A DNA stretch of 64,000 nt, from positions 853,077 to 917,076 of the forward strand of contig SIJG01000014.1 of the NCBI GenBank assembly GCA_023374025.1, given 5' to 3'. Positions 36,549 through 46,674 of this stretch are shown here, piece after piece (the first letter of the stretch is position 1; every line of letters begins with the position of its first letter). Position numbers and translations under genes: made by a program. The notes under the pieces are model-generated. The model did not search any database, had not been told where the DNA came from, and was given only the letters and a program-made list of their open reading frames with translations. The DNA is from Heterodera schachtii. Taxonomy: Eukaryota; Nematoda; Chromadorea; Rhabditida; Heteroderidae.

Positions 36549-38279
36549 GATGTTCTGTTGCTTCTGCTGCTGTTGGTGCTGTTCTCCTCCTTCCTTTTCT
36601 GTTCTTCTTTCTCATCCCTCCGTCCAACTTTTGCCTTCGCTTTGCTTCTCTTCCCATTCCCTTCGTTCGTCTGTCATTTTTGCGTTGTTAGTGCTGCATT
36701 TAACGCGCAATTTGCACATTGTTCATCGGATGAATTGGGGGGGGGTGGAAAATGTTCAAAGATTTGTGGAGGGATAAGAGACAAATGGAAGAATTTCTAA
36801 AGCTGCAGCAAAAGAGGAGAAGGATGGACAAAGAGGGGAAAATGAAGGGATGGGCATTCATTGGGTTGAGAGAGGACGGGGGGGGGGAGAAAAAGGGAAC
36901 GGGGATATGGGGGGGGAGGGGATACGGGGGTAGAATTGGGTGGAACAACTGATCGGCTACAATACCAGGCTTTATTTGCACTTTAAGCGTCCAATTGAGT
37001 TTTGGTGTCCAATGACTCTGGAAATGGTTGCCATAATTTCGTTTTAATTGAATTGTTTTACGTAACAGCAACTTTGTAGGAGCTCGAAATCAGCAATTAC
37101 CAAACAGTTGAATATAAATTAATTGCTTGTAAGGGAGTGTCCCGAAGATCGAAAATGGACAAAACGACAGCGAAATGAAAATTTAAAGGACTCGGCATGA
37201 AAAGTTTATCAGCAAAAATGCTGAAAAGTAAAAAATGCCTAATAAAGAGTTAAACTAAATGTCAATTATTTGGCACATTCGTTGTCCACTTCCCTGCTTA
37301 TTTCAACCTTCCGCCATTCTTAGTGATAATTTGTCTTGGTTAGTCTTTTAATTTTTAATTTAGCGCGTTTGATGGATGGTATTTTGGTGGTAGATGGCGA
37401 GGCAAAAATAAAATATTTTAGCCTTAAATTATGTTTTTTTCCGTTCGAGAGCGGCACCCATCAAATTTCCTAAACTTTCAAAAAATTAATTACGACGGGG
37501 GCATTTTCCCACTGCCATCCCCCTTCCCTCCCGGTAAGGGCCTGTGTATATGCATGTTTAAACTTTTTGCTGCTAAAGTTTCTGCTCCACTTTTCTGCCC
37601 ACCCTTTGGCAATGCTTGAAATTTCGTCAAAATGCTTTTACAGAGATTTCGGGGCCCCGACAAAAATGGATAAATCGAGGGATCAGTCAAAGCCTTCGAA
37701 GTCGCATTTGATCAAGCTTTAGCTTTACACTTTTACACATTCTTCCTGCTCTTTTCCATGTGCCTTCCATTCCCATTTCCGTCTGTTTTTTTTAGTTTAC
37801 TTTTGTTGTCCCTTCACAATTCCCCCCCCCCGTCTTTCCATGTCCCATTTCGACCCTTTTCTCCTTCTCCCCCCCCCCAACTTCCAATTCTCCCTTTTTC
37901 CCTTTGCTTTCCAATTTCATCAGTTCCCCCCCCCCCCCAATTTTTCCTGCGCCTTTCCGATCACTTTTTAGCTTTTCAGCGACGTTTCTTTTCCGTCCTT
38001 CGTCTGCTTGTCCTTCCCTATCCATTCAATTTGTGCTGTTCTCGTCCTGCTGTTTGTACTTTTTAGGAAAATGGGCAGCCGGAGGGGGAGAGAGGGAGGG
38101 GGAGATGGGGAGAGGTGACATTACCCCGCTTCTCCCCCCCCCCCTCCTCCCGACGACCGTCGTCCATTCATTCGGCCATTTCCTTTAACTGATCACCCCC
38201 TACCCTCTCCCCTTTTCCCGTCGCCCCTTTTGCCCCTTTGGCCATCATTTTCCGCTTTTCCTCCTCCGCTGATGTTGAA

Positions 38280-40945
38280 ATGTGCTTTTCCAATTTTCTG
38301 TTTCTCCTCATCCTTTTCCTCCTTTACTTTCAAATGGGCCAACATTCTGAGCAACTCCGCCGAACATCGAATTTATCGTTCAGAAAGCAACGGGAAATTG
38401 TGGCCGAAAAAATGTTGGATATTTGGTGCATAGCTGGCCACATTGGTCTTCAGCAGGTCGCCATGATGCGAGGGTCTCCGAGTTCGAATTGCAAAAGTAA
38501 GTGGACGGATTGGCAACTCGCAAAAGGTTTAAAAGCGAAGCCCCGAAAGATTCCATCGTTTTTGGCCAATTGTACACTTTGGTCATCGAAATGCATTTTA
38601 ATGAGCAACAAATGGACTTTTTGTTGGAGGAATGCCTTTGCAATCAGGTCACTCACTTATCAATTAAATTGATCAACGGTGGATGAATGAATGTATTTTT
38701 CGATTTTTCTCTTTTAGCTGCCCCCTTTTGTCGGGAATGGGTCTGTATTTTTACTGTTATCCAGGGACGGTCCCAGGATTTCGGGTTGGGGGGGGTACTC
38801 GCCCCCCGGGCGACGACCTTTTTTTTTTTTTTTGCTTTTCACTCCATTTTTTTTTGCGGCGGTTTTTCCAAAAAACTTTTTTGGGAAAAGGGGGTCTGGC
38901 GGTGCCGATAGGCGCCGCCGGGAAAATTTTTGCATTTTTTATGCAATTTGTTAACGAATTTTGTCCAAAAAAGTGATGAATTTTGCGATTTTGAGCCATT
39001 TTTAGGAGATTTTCGTCAAAAAATGTCGATTTTTTGAAAATTTAGTGAAATTTTTTGGAAAATTTGGGTGAGAGGCTAGGTCTGGGGGGGGTACCACCAA
39101 GGAAAATCTGAAATTTTCAGCAAAAGTACTATTTTTTTTCTTAAAAATTTCGGGTGCGGAGGGGCCTTGGGGGGGGTACGTACCCCGCGTACCCCCCCCC
39201 TGGGACCGTCCCTGCTGTTATCCCTTTGGGCTTTCGGCAGATACATAAATCCCAAATTCTTTTAGCTGTCTCCACCGAAGTAACATTTGGGTGGACATGA
39301 CAGAAACTGTCGTCGACCGTACCAAATTCGTCCGTTCGTTTTGTCCCTTTTTGTGCCAATCTCTCCCCCCCCCCCTCGTCCCTTTTCAGTTATTCACTTC
39401 GTCGCTCCTGCCATTTCCCTTCACTTTGAGTCGGTCTTTGTCCACCATTTCGTCCCCCAACAGCTTCTTCCCTCTTTCAGATGCCGTGCCCGGGTGTACC
39501 AATGTTTCGGCTGTTGTCAGGTGTCCATCCCACCCTCCCCCCACTCCCTGTGTTTCATTTCATTTCCATTTACCCCTAATTTGCCTGATTCTCGTTTATT
39601 CCCCCCCCCCCCCTCTCAGAATGTATGCAATCGCTCTCCCCCGGTCGGCATTGCCTTCCCCTCCACCGTTGTGCCCCTCTCCTTCTCACTTCCGCTGCTT
39701 CTTCCTCCGCCTGCTTCTCCTCCAGTGCCTCTTCCTCCCCTCTCTCCCCCCGTGCCCCCCCTTCGTTCCTCCGATTGCTTTTCCCCCTTTTTCCTCCCAT
39801 TCGCTTCTTCTCTCTCATGTTCCGACTTCGGCCTTCCGATTTGGGCTTTTTGGCTCATTCTTTTTCTGATCGTGCTCCTCTTTCTCCTGTTTTTCTGCTG
39901 CCTTCTAAGCCTTTGTTATGGCATCGCTTGGCGCTTCCGAGACAAAATTTGGCCAAGGAAAGTGACTAAAATTGAAGAGGTATTCAAAGTATCTTTGACT
40001 GTTTAAATGACGACGATCACAGATCCGTGCCCTTCCTCCTCTCTCGCCAGTGCCATCTTCACATTCCCTCCACCGAACCGTTGTTGTCAATGAGTCATCA
40101 CAGACAATGCCCCAACAAATCGTACCATGGGACTCCGAATGGGAGGCGCAACAAAATCAGAGGAAAAAGGGATGCGAGACGGAACGGCACGTGGAAATGC
40201 CATTGAGGGACTTGGCCAACGAGAAAAGCAGGGTCATGGACCAAATGTGGTGGAGGGTTGAGGAAGAAACGAAAAAAGAGGAAGAGGAAATTGAAGAGAC
40301 AGTGCGCACAGAGTGGAGGGAAGAAGGGGAGGAAAAGTGGCGGAGGAGCAACGAATGGGCGGGACGAGACAATCAAAGGGGCGGAAGGGCGTGGGAAGAG
40401 GCGGAACGCCAACGACAAATGGAGGCGGAACGCCAACGGCAAATGGAGACGGAACGCCAACGGCAAATTGAGACGGATCGCCAACGGAAAATGGAGACGG
40501 AACGCCAACGGCAAATGGAGGGACAGAGACAACAGCAACACTATGGTGAGGGTGAGACAGAGAAGGGACAACAAGCTTGAGGAAGATGGATTAGGTATAT
40601 GATATCTAAGACAAAGACCGGGCGAGAGATTGTGGGGACAGATCAGCGGAATTGGGAGGGACGAAAAACGGGGAATGCTTTTCTATTGAAATGATTAGGG
40701 AAATTAAATCGGAAGCAATTGGCCTTCACTTTGCAGTTACAGAGAATTGGAGTCGACCTGCTGTTTCTGCTGATCGTTTTCACCTTTCGCCCACCCAATG
40801 GACAACGCATTTTGGCAAAGAGCCCATGGCCGGCGTATTGGGCGGGGAGGAGGAGGAGCGAATGGAGTGGCGGACGACGGAAGCGAACGGAGGCGCGGTG
40901 AGAGAGGGCGGAATGACAAAGTATCGGCAGAAGAGCACCTTTTGA
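38280..40945 (+). CDS. ZP-like single-pass membrane protein with charged cytoplasmic tail
   Basis: Start at 38280 gives a signal sequence (MCFSNFLFLLILFLLYFQ). Later exons give KDSIVFGQLYTLVIEMHF then LLEECLCNQ, joined in phase to LPPFVGNG and, past a 65-nt intron that has gained a transposon, to CLHRSNIWVDMTETVVDRTKFVRSF. The LxxC...NGC...F order resembles the ZP-C half of zona pellucida modules, followed by FRCRARVYQCFGCCQ|NVC. A Pro-rich stretch, a membrane helix (IWAFWLILFLIVLLFLLFFC) and a basic stop-transfer (AWRFRDKIWPRK) follow. The tail is rich in Glu, Arg and Gln with a repeated ERQRQM unit, and the last exon (40737-40945) ends KYRQKSTF. ZP proteins polymerise in cuticle and matrix. 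The first 100 residues and the splice sites at 39345-39480 are uncertain. Confidence 0.5.
38762..39214. mobile_element. hAT-like MITE inserted in an intron
   Basis: Ends are perfect inverted repeats of 16 bp, CAGGGACGGTCCCAGG and its complement. The insertion is flanked by a perfect 8-bp duplication, CTGTTATC (38754-38761 and 39215-39222). The inside is 453 bp with G/C runs and A/T runs and no transposase. Removing it restores an intron of about 65 bp (GTCTGT ... TTTTAG) in the ZP-like gene. Confidence 0.9.
40401..40520 (+). repeat. 24-bp coding tandem repeat (ERQRQMET unit)
   Basis: Five copies of GCGGAACGCCAACGRCAAAT-type units of 24 bp encode the eight-residue unit E-R-Q-R-Q-M-E-(A/T), with one copy D-R-Q-R-K-M. 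They lie in the cytoplasmic tail of the ZP-like protein and suggest a charged single alpha-helix. Confidence 0.85.
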
Positions 40946-41246
40946 ATGGGCGGAGGAAAGGCCAAACGAATGGACAAAAGGAGGAAAAAAAAACAAAACC
41001 AATTAAAATGGCAAAAAAAAAGTTTAATTGTTTGTTTATCATTGTCAGAATTAGAAATTATTTAGCAAAACATTGATTAATGGAGGAAGAAGGAATGAAG
41101 CAAATGTTAAGATTAAATAGAAAATATACATAATTTAAATATTAACGAATAATTAATTATTAATTGGCCAATTACATAATTGTCGGTCAGTGGTGACTAG
41201 CTTCTGTTTTACTGTGTCTGTGGTGTGTTTGTTCTCCTCCGTTTGT

Positions 41247-42238
41247 TCATATGAATTCCTCCTCCAACTTGGCATATCCTTTGCCCCCCATTTTTTCGCG
41301 AATGCTTTCCGCCGCTCGCACAATGTCTGAACATTTTGAGGATTGGCTTCATCCGATGCTTCTCCCCCCCTCACTCTTCTGTTCCCACTCCTCCAGCATC
41401 GGCGGTGTTACTGTCACAGTACGGTACGTCGTGTTCGACCGACTTTTGACCAAAAAGCGAATGACCGCCAACACGAGGGCAATCAGAGTGATGTAAAAAG
41501 CCATCTCCACAAACAACTCGATCTTCCACAGCTTGGAGGCATTTTCGAACATCGAAACTGTGTTTCAAGTCAGCAATTCGCATTTAAATATATTTTTGCG
41601 ACAAAAAACCCGAATAAATCGTTGGCTTCGCCTTTCCCTCAACAACGGAATGTTGAGCCAATGCCACGCGGAATTGGTCACGGAGGGCAATGAGCTGTTC
41701 ACATTTGACGCGAAAGTCGCTGTTGCGGACAATCACTCGCAAATTGGTCAGGCACCACTCGCAGACGGTGTCACTGTCCGTACGGCACTTTTCCCGCTCA
41801 CTTTACATTTACAGCGATTCTTTGAAACAGTTTGACAAATCGTACACAAACTCACTAAAGGTCGGGCCCACAAATGGAACAAGGGCGGCATTCGTCCGAT
41901 TTAGAATCGAAGAATTTGGCTTTTGGGCATCGATTTTGCACAGCAAAAGGCGGCAGGAAAGATGGACGTGGCCGCCATCCGGCCACATTGTCCACAAACT
42001 GTTCCTCCTCTTCGGCAGATGGACCGTCCTCCTCGGCCTCGGAGGAGTGAGGCGACCGCAAAGAATCGGCAAAAGCAGGCGAAGGAGGGACTTCCTCGGC
42101 ACTGTCCTCAACGGACGAATCGAATGCGAAAATGCCATTGTCTTTTATGGCTTCATCAAATTTTGGCGAAGGTGAGGGAATTGTTCGATGGATGAACAAT
42201 AAAAACAGTAGAACAGAAAGTAACGAAGCCAATCGCAT
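41247..42238 (-). CDS. TNF-receptor-type cysteine-rich single-pass membrane protein
   Basis: Four exons in phase: 42238-41856, 41800-41610, 41557-41375 and 41326-41247, giving 278 residues. A signal peptide (residues 1-20, SLLSVLLFLLFIH) is followed by an acidic, Ser/Pro-rich stalk. Then comes one cysteine-rich module with spacing C-x12-C-x2-C-x2-C-x9-C-x7-C-x2-C, containing FFDSKSDECRPCSICG and DSDTVCEWC. This is the TNFR pattern: C..C..C before, then DT.C..C at the end. After about 75 residues comes a membrane helix (MAFYITLIALVLAVIRFLV) and a cytoplasmic tail of about 65 residues that ends KGYAKLEEEFI. There is no death domain or clear TRAF site that I can see. It may bind a TNF-like or unrelated ligand. 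The gene structure is strongly supported; the function is inferred. Confidence 0.75.
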
Positions 42239-42592
42239 TTTGCCAAAGGAAAAAATCAGTAAGTTTATTTAAAAAGAGCGCAAAAGCGGAAAAGGCGAAA
42301 ATTTTATGTTTTGGCTGAAGGGTTTTGTGAAATAATGGGGCGAAACGGAAAATGGAGGAAAAACATGGGAGGGAATTGGTTGTACGGAGATGAAATTGGA
42401 TGGAAATGAGTGAATGGGAGAGGGAGGCGAGAAGGACTTTAGAGGAGCGATTTGGAGCAGATGATAAGGGGGGGGGGGGAGCAGCGATAAGCAAAGAGTG
42501 ACAGGGAAATGAGGGAGGGGGGGGAGGGGAAGGGACGAACGAACTGTCAATCGCAAGCCCAAGACCACGGCTTGCAAAGAAAGAAAAAAGGC

Positions 42593-43831
42593 ACGTATAT
42601 TCTCTTTTTATCTCCCCCATGGGGGATAATTTTTCAACCTACTCAGAGACTGGGGGATAATTAGATATTGGGGGACAAATGGAGACTGGGGAATTATTTT
42701 TCGGCAAATTTTTAACCAAAACGTTAGGTAAAATGTAATTAGGTAGGTATTTGAATTTTCTCATATGTTATTGGCGTTGTGCTTTAAAAAAATATTTGCT
42801 CGTATCTTTGCATTAAATAAAATTAGGAGCAGCAAAGAAATTCCAAGTGGACAGTAAAGTGATCAGAGACTGGATAAAACATGAAAACAAACTGAGAAAA
42901 CAAATGTAATTAGGCACCTAACATTTTTTGTGACAAAAAATTTTAGTATGACTCCAAATGGGGGGCCGCCCGGACATCGACACTGCACTGGCAGAATGGG
43001 TCACCGAAAAACGAAAAAATAAATCGGGGCAAAGTTGTTTGTTGGGGAACGACTCTTGGTTTGGGATGCGTTTGGCAGCCACAAGAGCGAGAGAACGATG
43101 AAGGTGGTGAAGGGATTGGGAGTGGAAACAGTTTTTGTCCCTGGTGGCTGCACCAAATTCATCCAGGTGCCAAGTCATTTCTTCTGAATGAAATTAATTT
43201 TTCTTCTCTATCCCGATGTCTCGTGGAACAAGCCGTTCAAGGAGCGAATTCGACATTTTTACAACATTTGGATGTCCAATGAGGCGGAAAAGGAGTTTAC
43301 ATTGGCGGGCAATCCGAAGGCACCGGCTTTTCACGTAGTACTTGATTGGATTCACCGATCATGGCAGGAAATTTCAAAAGAAGTGATCATCAAATCATTT
43401 GTGGGTCAGTTAAAGAAAAAAGAAAATTTTTTAATTTTTAGTCTGTGGGTTGACAACGCCATTGGACGGAACAGGAGACGAAAAAATTGCTTGCTTCAAG
43501 CCGGAAGGAGCAATTGGACCGATAGGGATCAAATTTTTGCGCGAGTTTAGAGCAAATGAAACGATGAAAGATGGAAGAAATGATCATGAGGAAGCCGGCC
43601 TATCTGATGAAGATGTAGAGCTGGATGGAGTCGGAAATGACGATGAATTGTATTTTTTGTTGCTTTTGTTTTTTGGAAAAAATTGGTGTCATACATTTTT
43701 TAAAATTCTAATTATCCCTCATGGGGGATAATTAGAGACTGGGTGATTATTTTTTCAACCTCCTCAGAGAATGGGGGATAATTGGGGAATGGGTGATTAA
43801 TGGATATGGGTGATAAAAAGAGAATATACGG
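42593..43831. mobile_element. decayed pogo/Tigger-like DNA transposon
   Basis: The ends are inverted: CGTATATTCTCTTTTTATC at 42594-42612 and its complement at 43812-43830. Just inside, both ends carry repeated GGGGGATAATT motifs. The interior holds remnants of a pogo-type transposase (next entry). The size (1.2 kb) and missing catalytic middle mark an internally deleted, non-autonomous copy. Confidence 0.75.
42962..43660 (+). pseudogene. pogo-type transposase remnant
   Basis: Fragments are in different frames. RPDIDTALAEWVTEKRK (about 42968-43020) resembles the CENP-B HTH domain. RLLVWDAFGSHKSERTMK plus VFVPGGCTKFIQ (43046-43162) is a DDE-domain segment with the second Asp. DVSWNKPFKERIRHFYNIWM, FHVVLDWIHRSWQ and LDGTGDEKI (43210-43490) are the end of the DDE domain. 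A frame change lies at about 43163-43205, and the first part of the DDE domain is missing. It is inactive. Confidence 0.75.
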
Positions 43832-45722
43832 TAAATGGTAAATCCAACAAATTCCGATCTGCTGAAAGAGTGCCAGAGAATGCTACGGAATGAACACAAT
43901 GCCAAATTATGTAAATGATTCAATAATTGATGGGTTTTTACCATGCCCAAAATGGTCAAGTTAATCAGTTCGAGAGAAGACGCTCGATTTTTCGAGCTTA
44001 TGGGCTCCATTTTTATACAGCGCTTGTCAGAAAAAGGCGGTACAAAAGCATTGTTGCATGCTCTCTAGCTGTGCAGCATAAAGACTTAGGGACGCCGTTC
44101 ATCAATTTTGACCCATTTCGAAACTTAACTCAGATTCAAACCAAAGTCGAAAAATCTTTCCATTTCATGGAATCCCCCCCCCCGTACGGCCGCCATTCAC
44201 TTTTTAAAGAAAATAGTATTTTTTTGGGGTCGCTTATCACGAAAATGGTATTCATTTTTGCCATGAAGTTTATGGGGGGGACACGCGGACGAACCATGGC
44301 CAACTGACGACGACCAACTGAACCACCACGACCGCACTCGTTTCTCCGCTGATGCGCAGTCGAACTGAAATGTTCCGCTAGGGAAGAACCTTTACTGCAT
44401 TTATAATTACACCCAACAATATTTTTGTAGCGGCGCTTTGCATTAAATTAACGAATTTTTGTTCGTTTTTTTCATTTGGTCACTTTTCTGATCAGTTTGG
44501 GGGACAAAAAAGCTGAAAATTTACAATAGAAAATTGACAATTCTCTACACGATAAATGTGATTACTTATAGTTCGAAATCTTCCCTTGACAGATTTTGTA
44601 AAATTATTGATTTGCCTATGATTTTTCATCAAGTAAGGTACTTTTCCGTTTTGGGCCTACACCTCAAAATATTAAAATACATCCAATCTAATAGTTCATG
44701 TTAAGGGCTTTCGAATGATACCAAGAATATTAGATTTTATGACAATGAAAAAAGTTATGGTCCAAAAACTTGGGCTGGCGCCGAAACGACCGAAACGCCC
44801 TCTCCCTTATGAGGCGAGGGTCTGGGGTTCGAATCCGGTTGACTGCGGATTATTTTTTATGATGTTTGATGAAAAAATCATACATACATTCATTTTGCAA
44901 AATCAGAACTCAAATTCGCAATCAGCGCATTCTTTTAATCCAAATTAATTGTAAAAATTTTTTCTAATAATAAACAAATTTGGAAAAACTAAGATGTTGA
45001 TGAAAAAGTCATAGATAAAATTAATGATTTTCAAAATTTGAGTTCATATTCGTGATCAGTGCATTTTTTAAGCCTAGAACCTGCCAAATTTTTAACATTT
45101 CTTTCGTCGGGACACCAATTCGTGATGTTGCCGATATTTTAACACGTTTGTTTTCAATTTTTATCTGTAAGGCGTAGTCTCATGTTTTAAATTTTTGGCA
45201 TTTTTTACTGTTATTTTGTTTGTTTTTGGAAAAAATTGGTGTCATACGATTTTCTTAAAATTCCATTTAGGAGACAGGGGGATTAATAGAGATTGGGAAA
45301 ATTAGAGAAAATACGGTATTTGTAAGTTAAATGTGGAGCTGGATCGACTCTATCAATTCATATTTTGTGTTTTCGAAAATTTTCAAGCTAGACCCTTTCT
45401 GTTTTTAATTTTATCTTTTTAAACCAGGGTTGCCATCTCACACTCTCTTCCCAAGTACATGTACCGATTTCCAGGTACACTATGGGTCAAGCCCAGTGTC
45501 AGACAAAATTCCTCATAACGCCAAATAGAGTAATTGGCGTAATTTTTTGCGCGCTAATTCAAAATTTACACTGGTAAATGCCTTTTTGTATTTTTTATTT
45601 TGATCAGCCATAACTCGATTGATATCTAAAAAAAGTTTTTGAAAAGGAGCATTTTTTTTCTAAGCGAATGCTAAGCAATTTGACATCTCAGAAAAAAGTT
45701 GTGGAGTTTCAAATTTTGGATA
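43832..45722. other. transposon-derived AT-rich DNA, no gene
   Basis: 45210-45316 repeats the right-hand end of the pogo-like element at 43655-43830 (TTTTGGAAAAAATTGGTGTC, then AGAGAAAATACGGTA), so a second copy or fragment ends here. 44790-44850 looks like the 3' half of a tRNA (CTTATGA loop and GGGTTCGAATCC). 44636-44725 shares sequence with two other elements of the window. A frame at 43927-44307 is probably chance. Confidence 0.5.
44785..44850 (+). pseudogene. tRNA-like 3' half (tRNA-derived repeat fragment)
   Basis: TCTCC-CTTATGA-GGCGA gives a near-normal anticodon arm (4 of 5 pairs, anticodon position UAU), followed by GGTC and the T-loop/B-box motif GGGTTCGAATCC. The T-stem pairs poorly and no D-arm or matching acceptor 5' strand is seen. 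It is best read as a SINE-type or degenerate fragment. Confidence 0.35.
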
Positions 45723-45724
45723 TA

Positions 45725-46672
45725 GTATAGTCAACCCCCCGTGAAAAAAAGGGTCAAATGATATACCAATCGATTCGTCTCGACGAGCTATGCACGAAAA
45801 AGTAGGTCTCCAGTTGCGGAAATGCTAAAAAACCGGTTTTTGAACCGGTTTAAAATTCGAAAAATTGAGTGAAAAAGGGGGCTCCTGACCCCTTAAAACG
45901 GTCAAATTCGGACAAATTTGGTATCATTCGAAAGCTCTTGATCAGCTAAGTCTAAAAAACAAGGTATAAATTCAAAACGATGCCATTTAGGCACTGGGAC
46001 AACTGAGTCCCAGTGAAAATGGACACTTCAGTACCAAAAAAATAAAAAATAAGTTTTCTTATATATTGCACGAAAATCGTTTAGCCTTGAATTTCGAGTA
46101 TTGCGCTAAAAAACCGCCGCACACTCGACTACGGCGGCCAGTAGGTGGGGCGAGACTACGGGCTACGGAAGAAGTCCGCGCGTGATCCGCAGGCGGTTGA
46201 CTGATTGGCGGGGGCCCTTCGGGCCCCCGCAGTCAACCGCCTGTGGCGCTCGTCAGACGTCTTCCTCCGCCCTCCGTCTCGCCCCACTACTTGCTCCGTC
46301 TTCGCATGCTCCCTTTTGCGAAATTTTGCTTTTAAATTGTTATTTCCCGTTTATTATTTTTCGGTACTGAAGTGTACATTTTCACTGGGACTCATTTGTC
46401 CCAGTGCTTAGATGGCCTTGGTTCGAATTTATATCTTGTTTTTTAGACTTAGCTCATCAAGAGCTTTCGGATGATACAAAATTTGTCCGAATTTGACCGT
46501 TTTAAAGGGTCAGTTGCCCCCCTTTTCACTCAATTTTTCGAGTTTTAAACCGGTTCAAAAACCGGTTTTTTGGCATTTCCGCAACTGGAGACCTACTTTT
46601 TCGTGCATAGCTCGTCGAGACGAATCGATTGGTATATCATTTGACCCTTTTTTCACGGGGGGTTGACTATAC
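45725..46672. mobile_element. 948-bp palindromic (fold-back) element flanked by TA
   Basis: Starts GTATAGTCAACCCCCCGTG and ends with the complement, with TA on each side (45723-45724, 46673-46674). The outer arms of about 300 bp match closely: GACGAATCGATTGGTATATC, AACCGGTTTTTGAACCGG and TCACTGGGAC are on both. The middle is more diverged. The centre near 46192-46245 is again near perfect: GGCGGTTGACTG ... CAGTCAACCGCC around GCGGGGGCCCTTCGGGCCCC. A TA target and such ends suggest a Tc1/mariner-type or related MITE. No protein is encoded. Confidence 0.85.
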
Positions 46673-46674
46673 TA

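Larger units (their letters stand above)
33556..38279. other. gene-poor region rich in G/C homopolymers and GA repeats
   Basis: Contains a GA/G-rich minisatellite (35130-35600), a block of G-runs spaced by AAAAA (36450-36545) and G or C runs at 33804-33826, 34230-34242, 34647-34660, 34998-35012, 35907-35922 and 37925-37938. One possible secreted-protein exon at 34756-34977 is listed separately. A Lys/Arg-rich frame on the minus strand near 33850-34020 could be a tail exon but has no supported partner. Confidence 0.45.

Noticed and set aside
43927..44307. 126-codon + frame
   Set aside because: Crosses transposon-related sequence and has no recognisable motif or neighbours.
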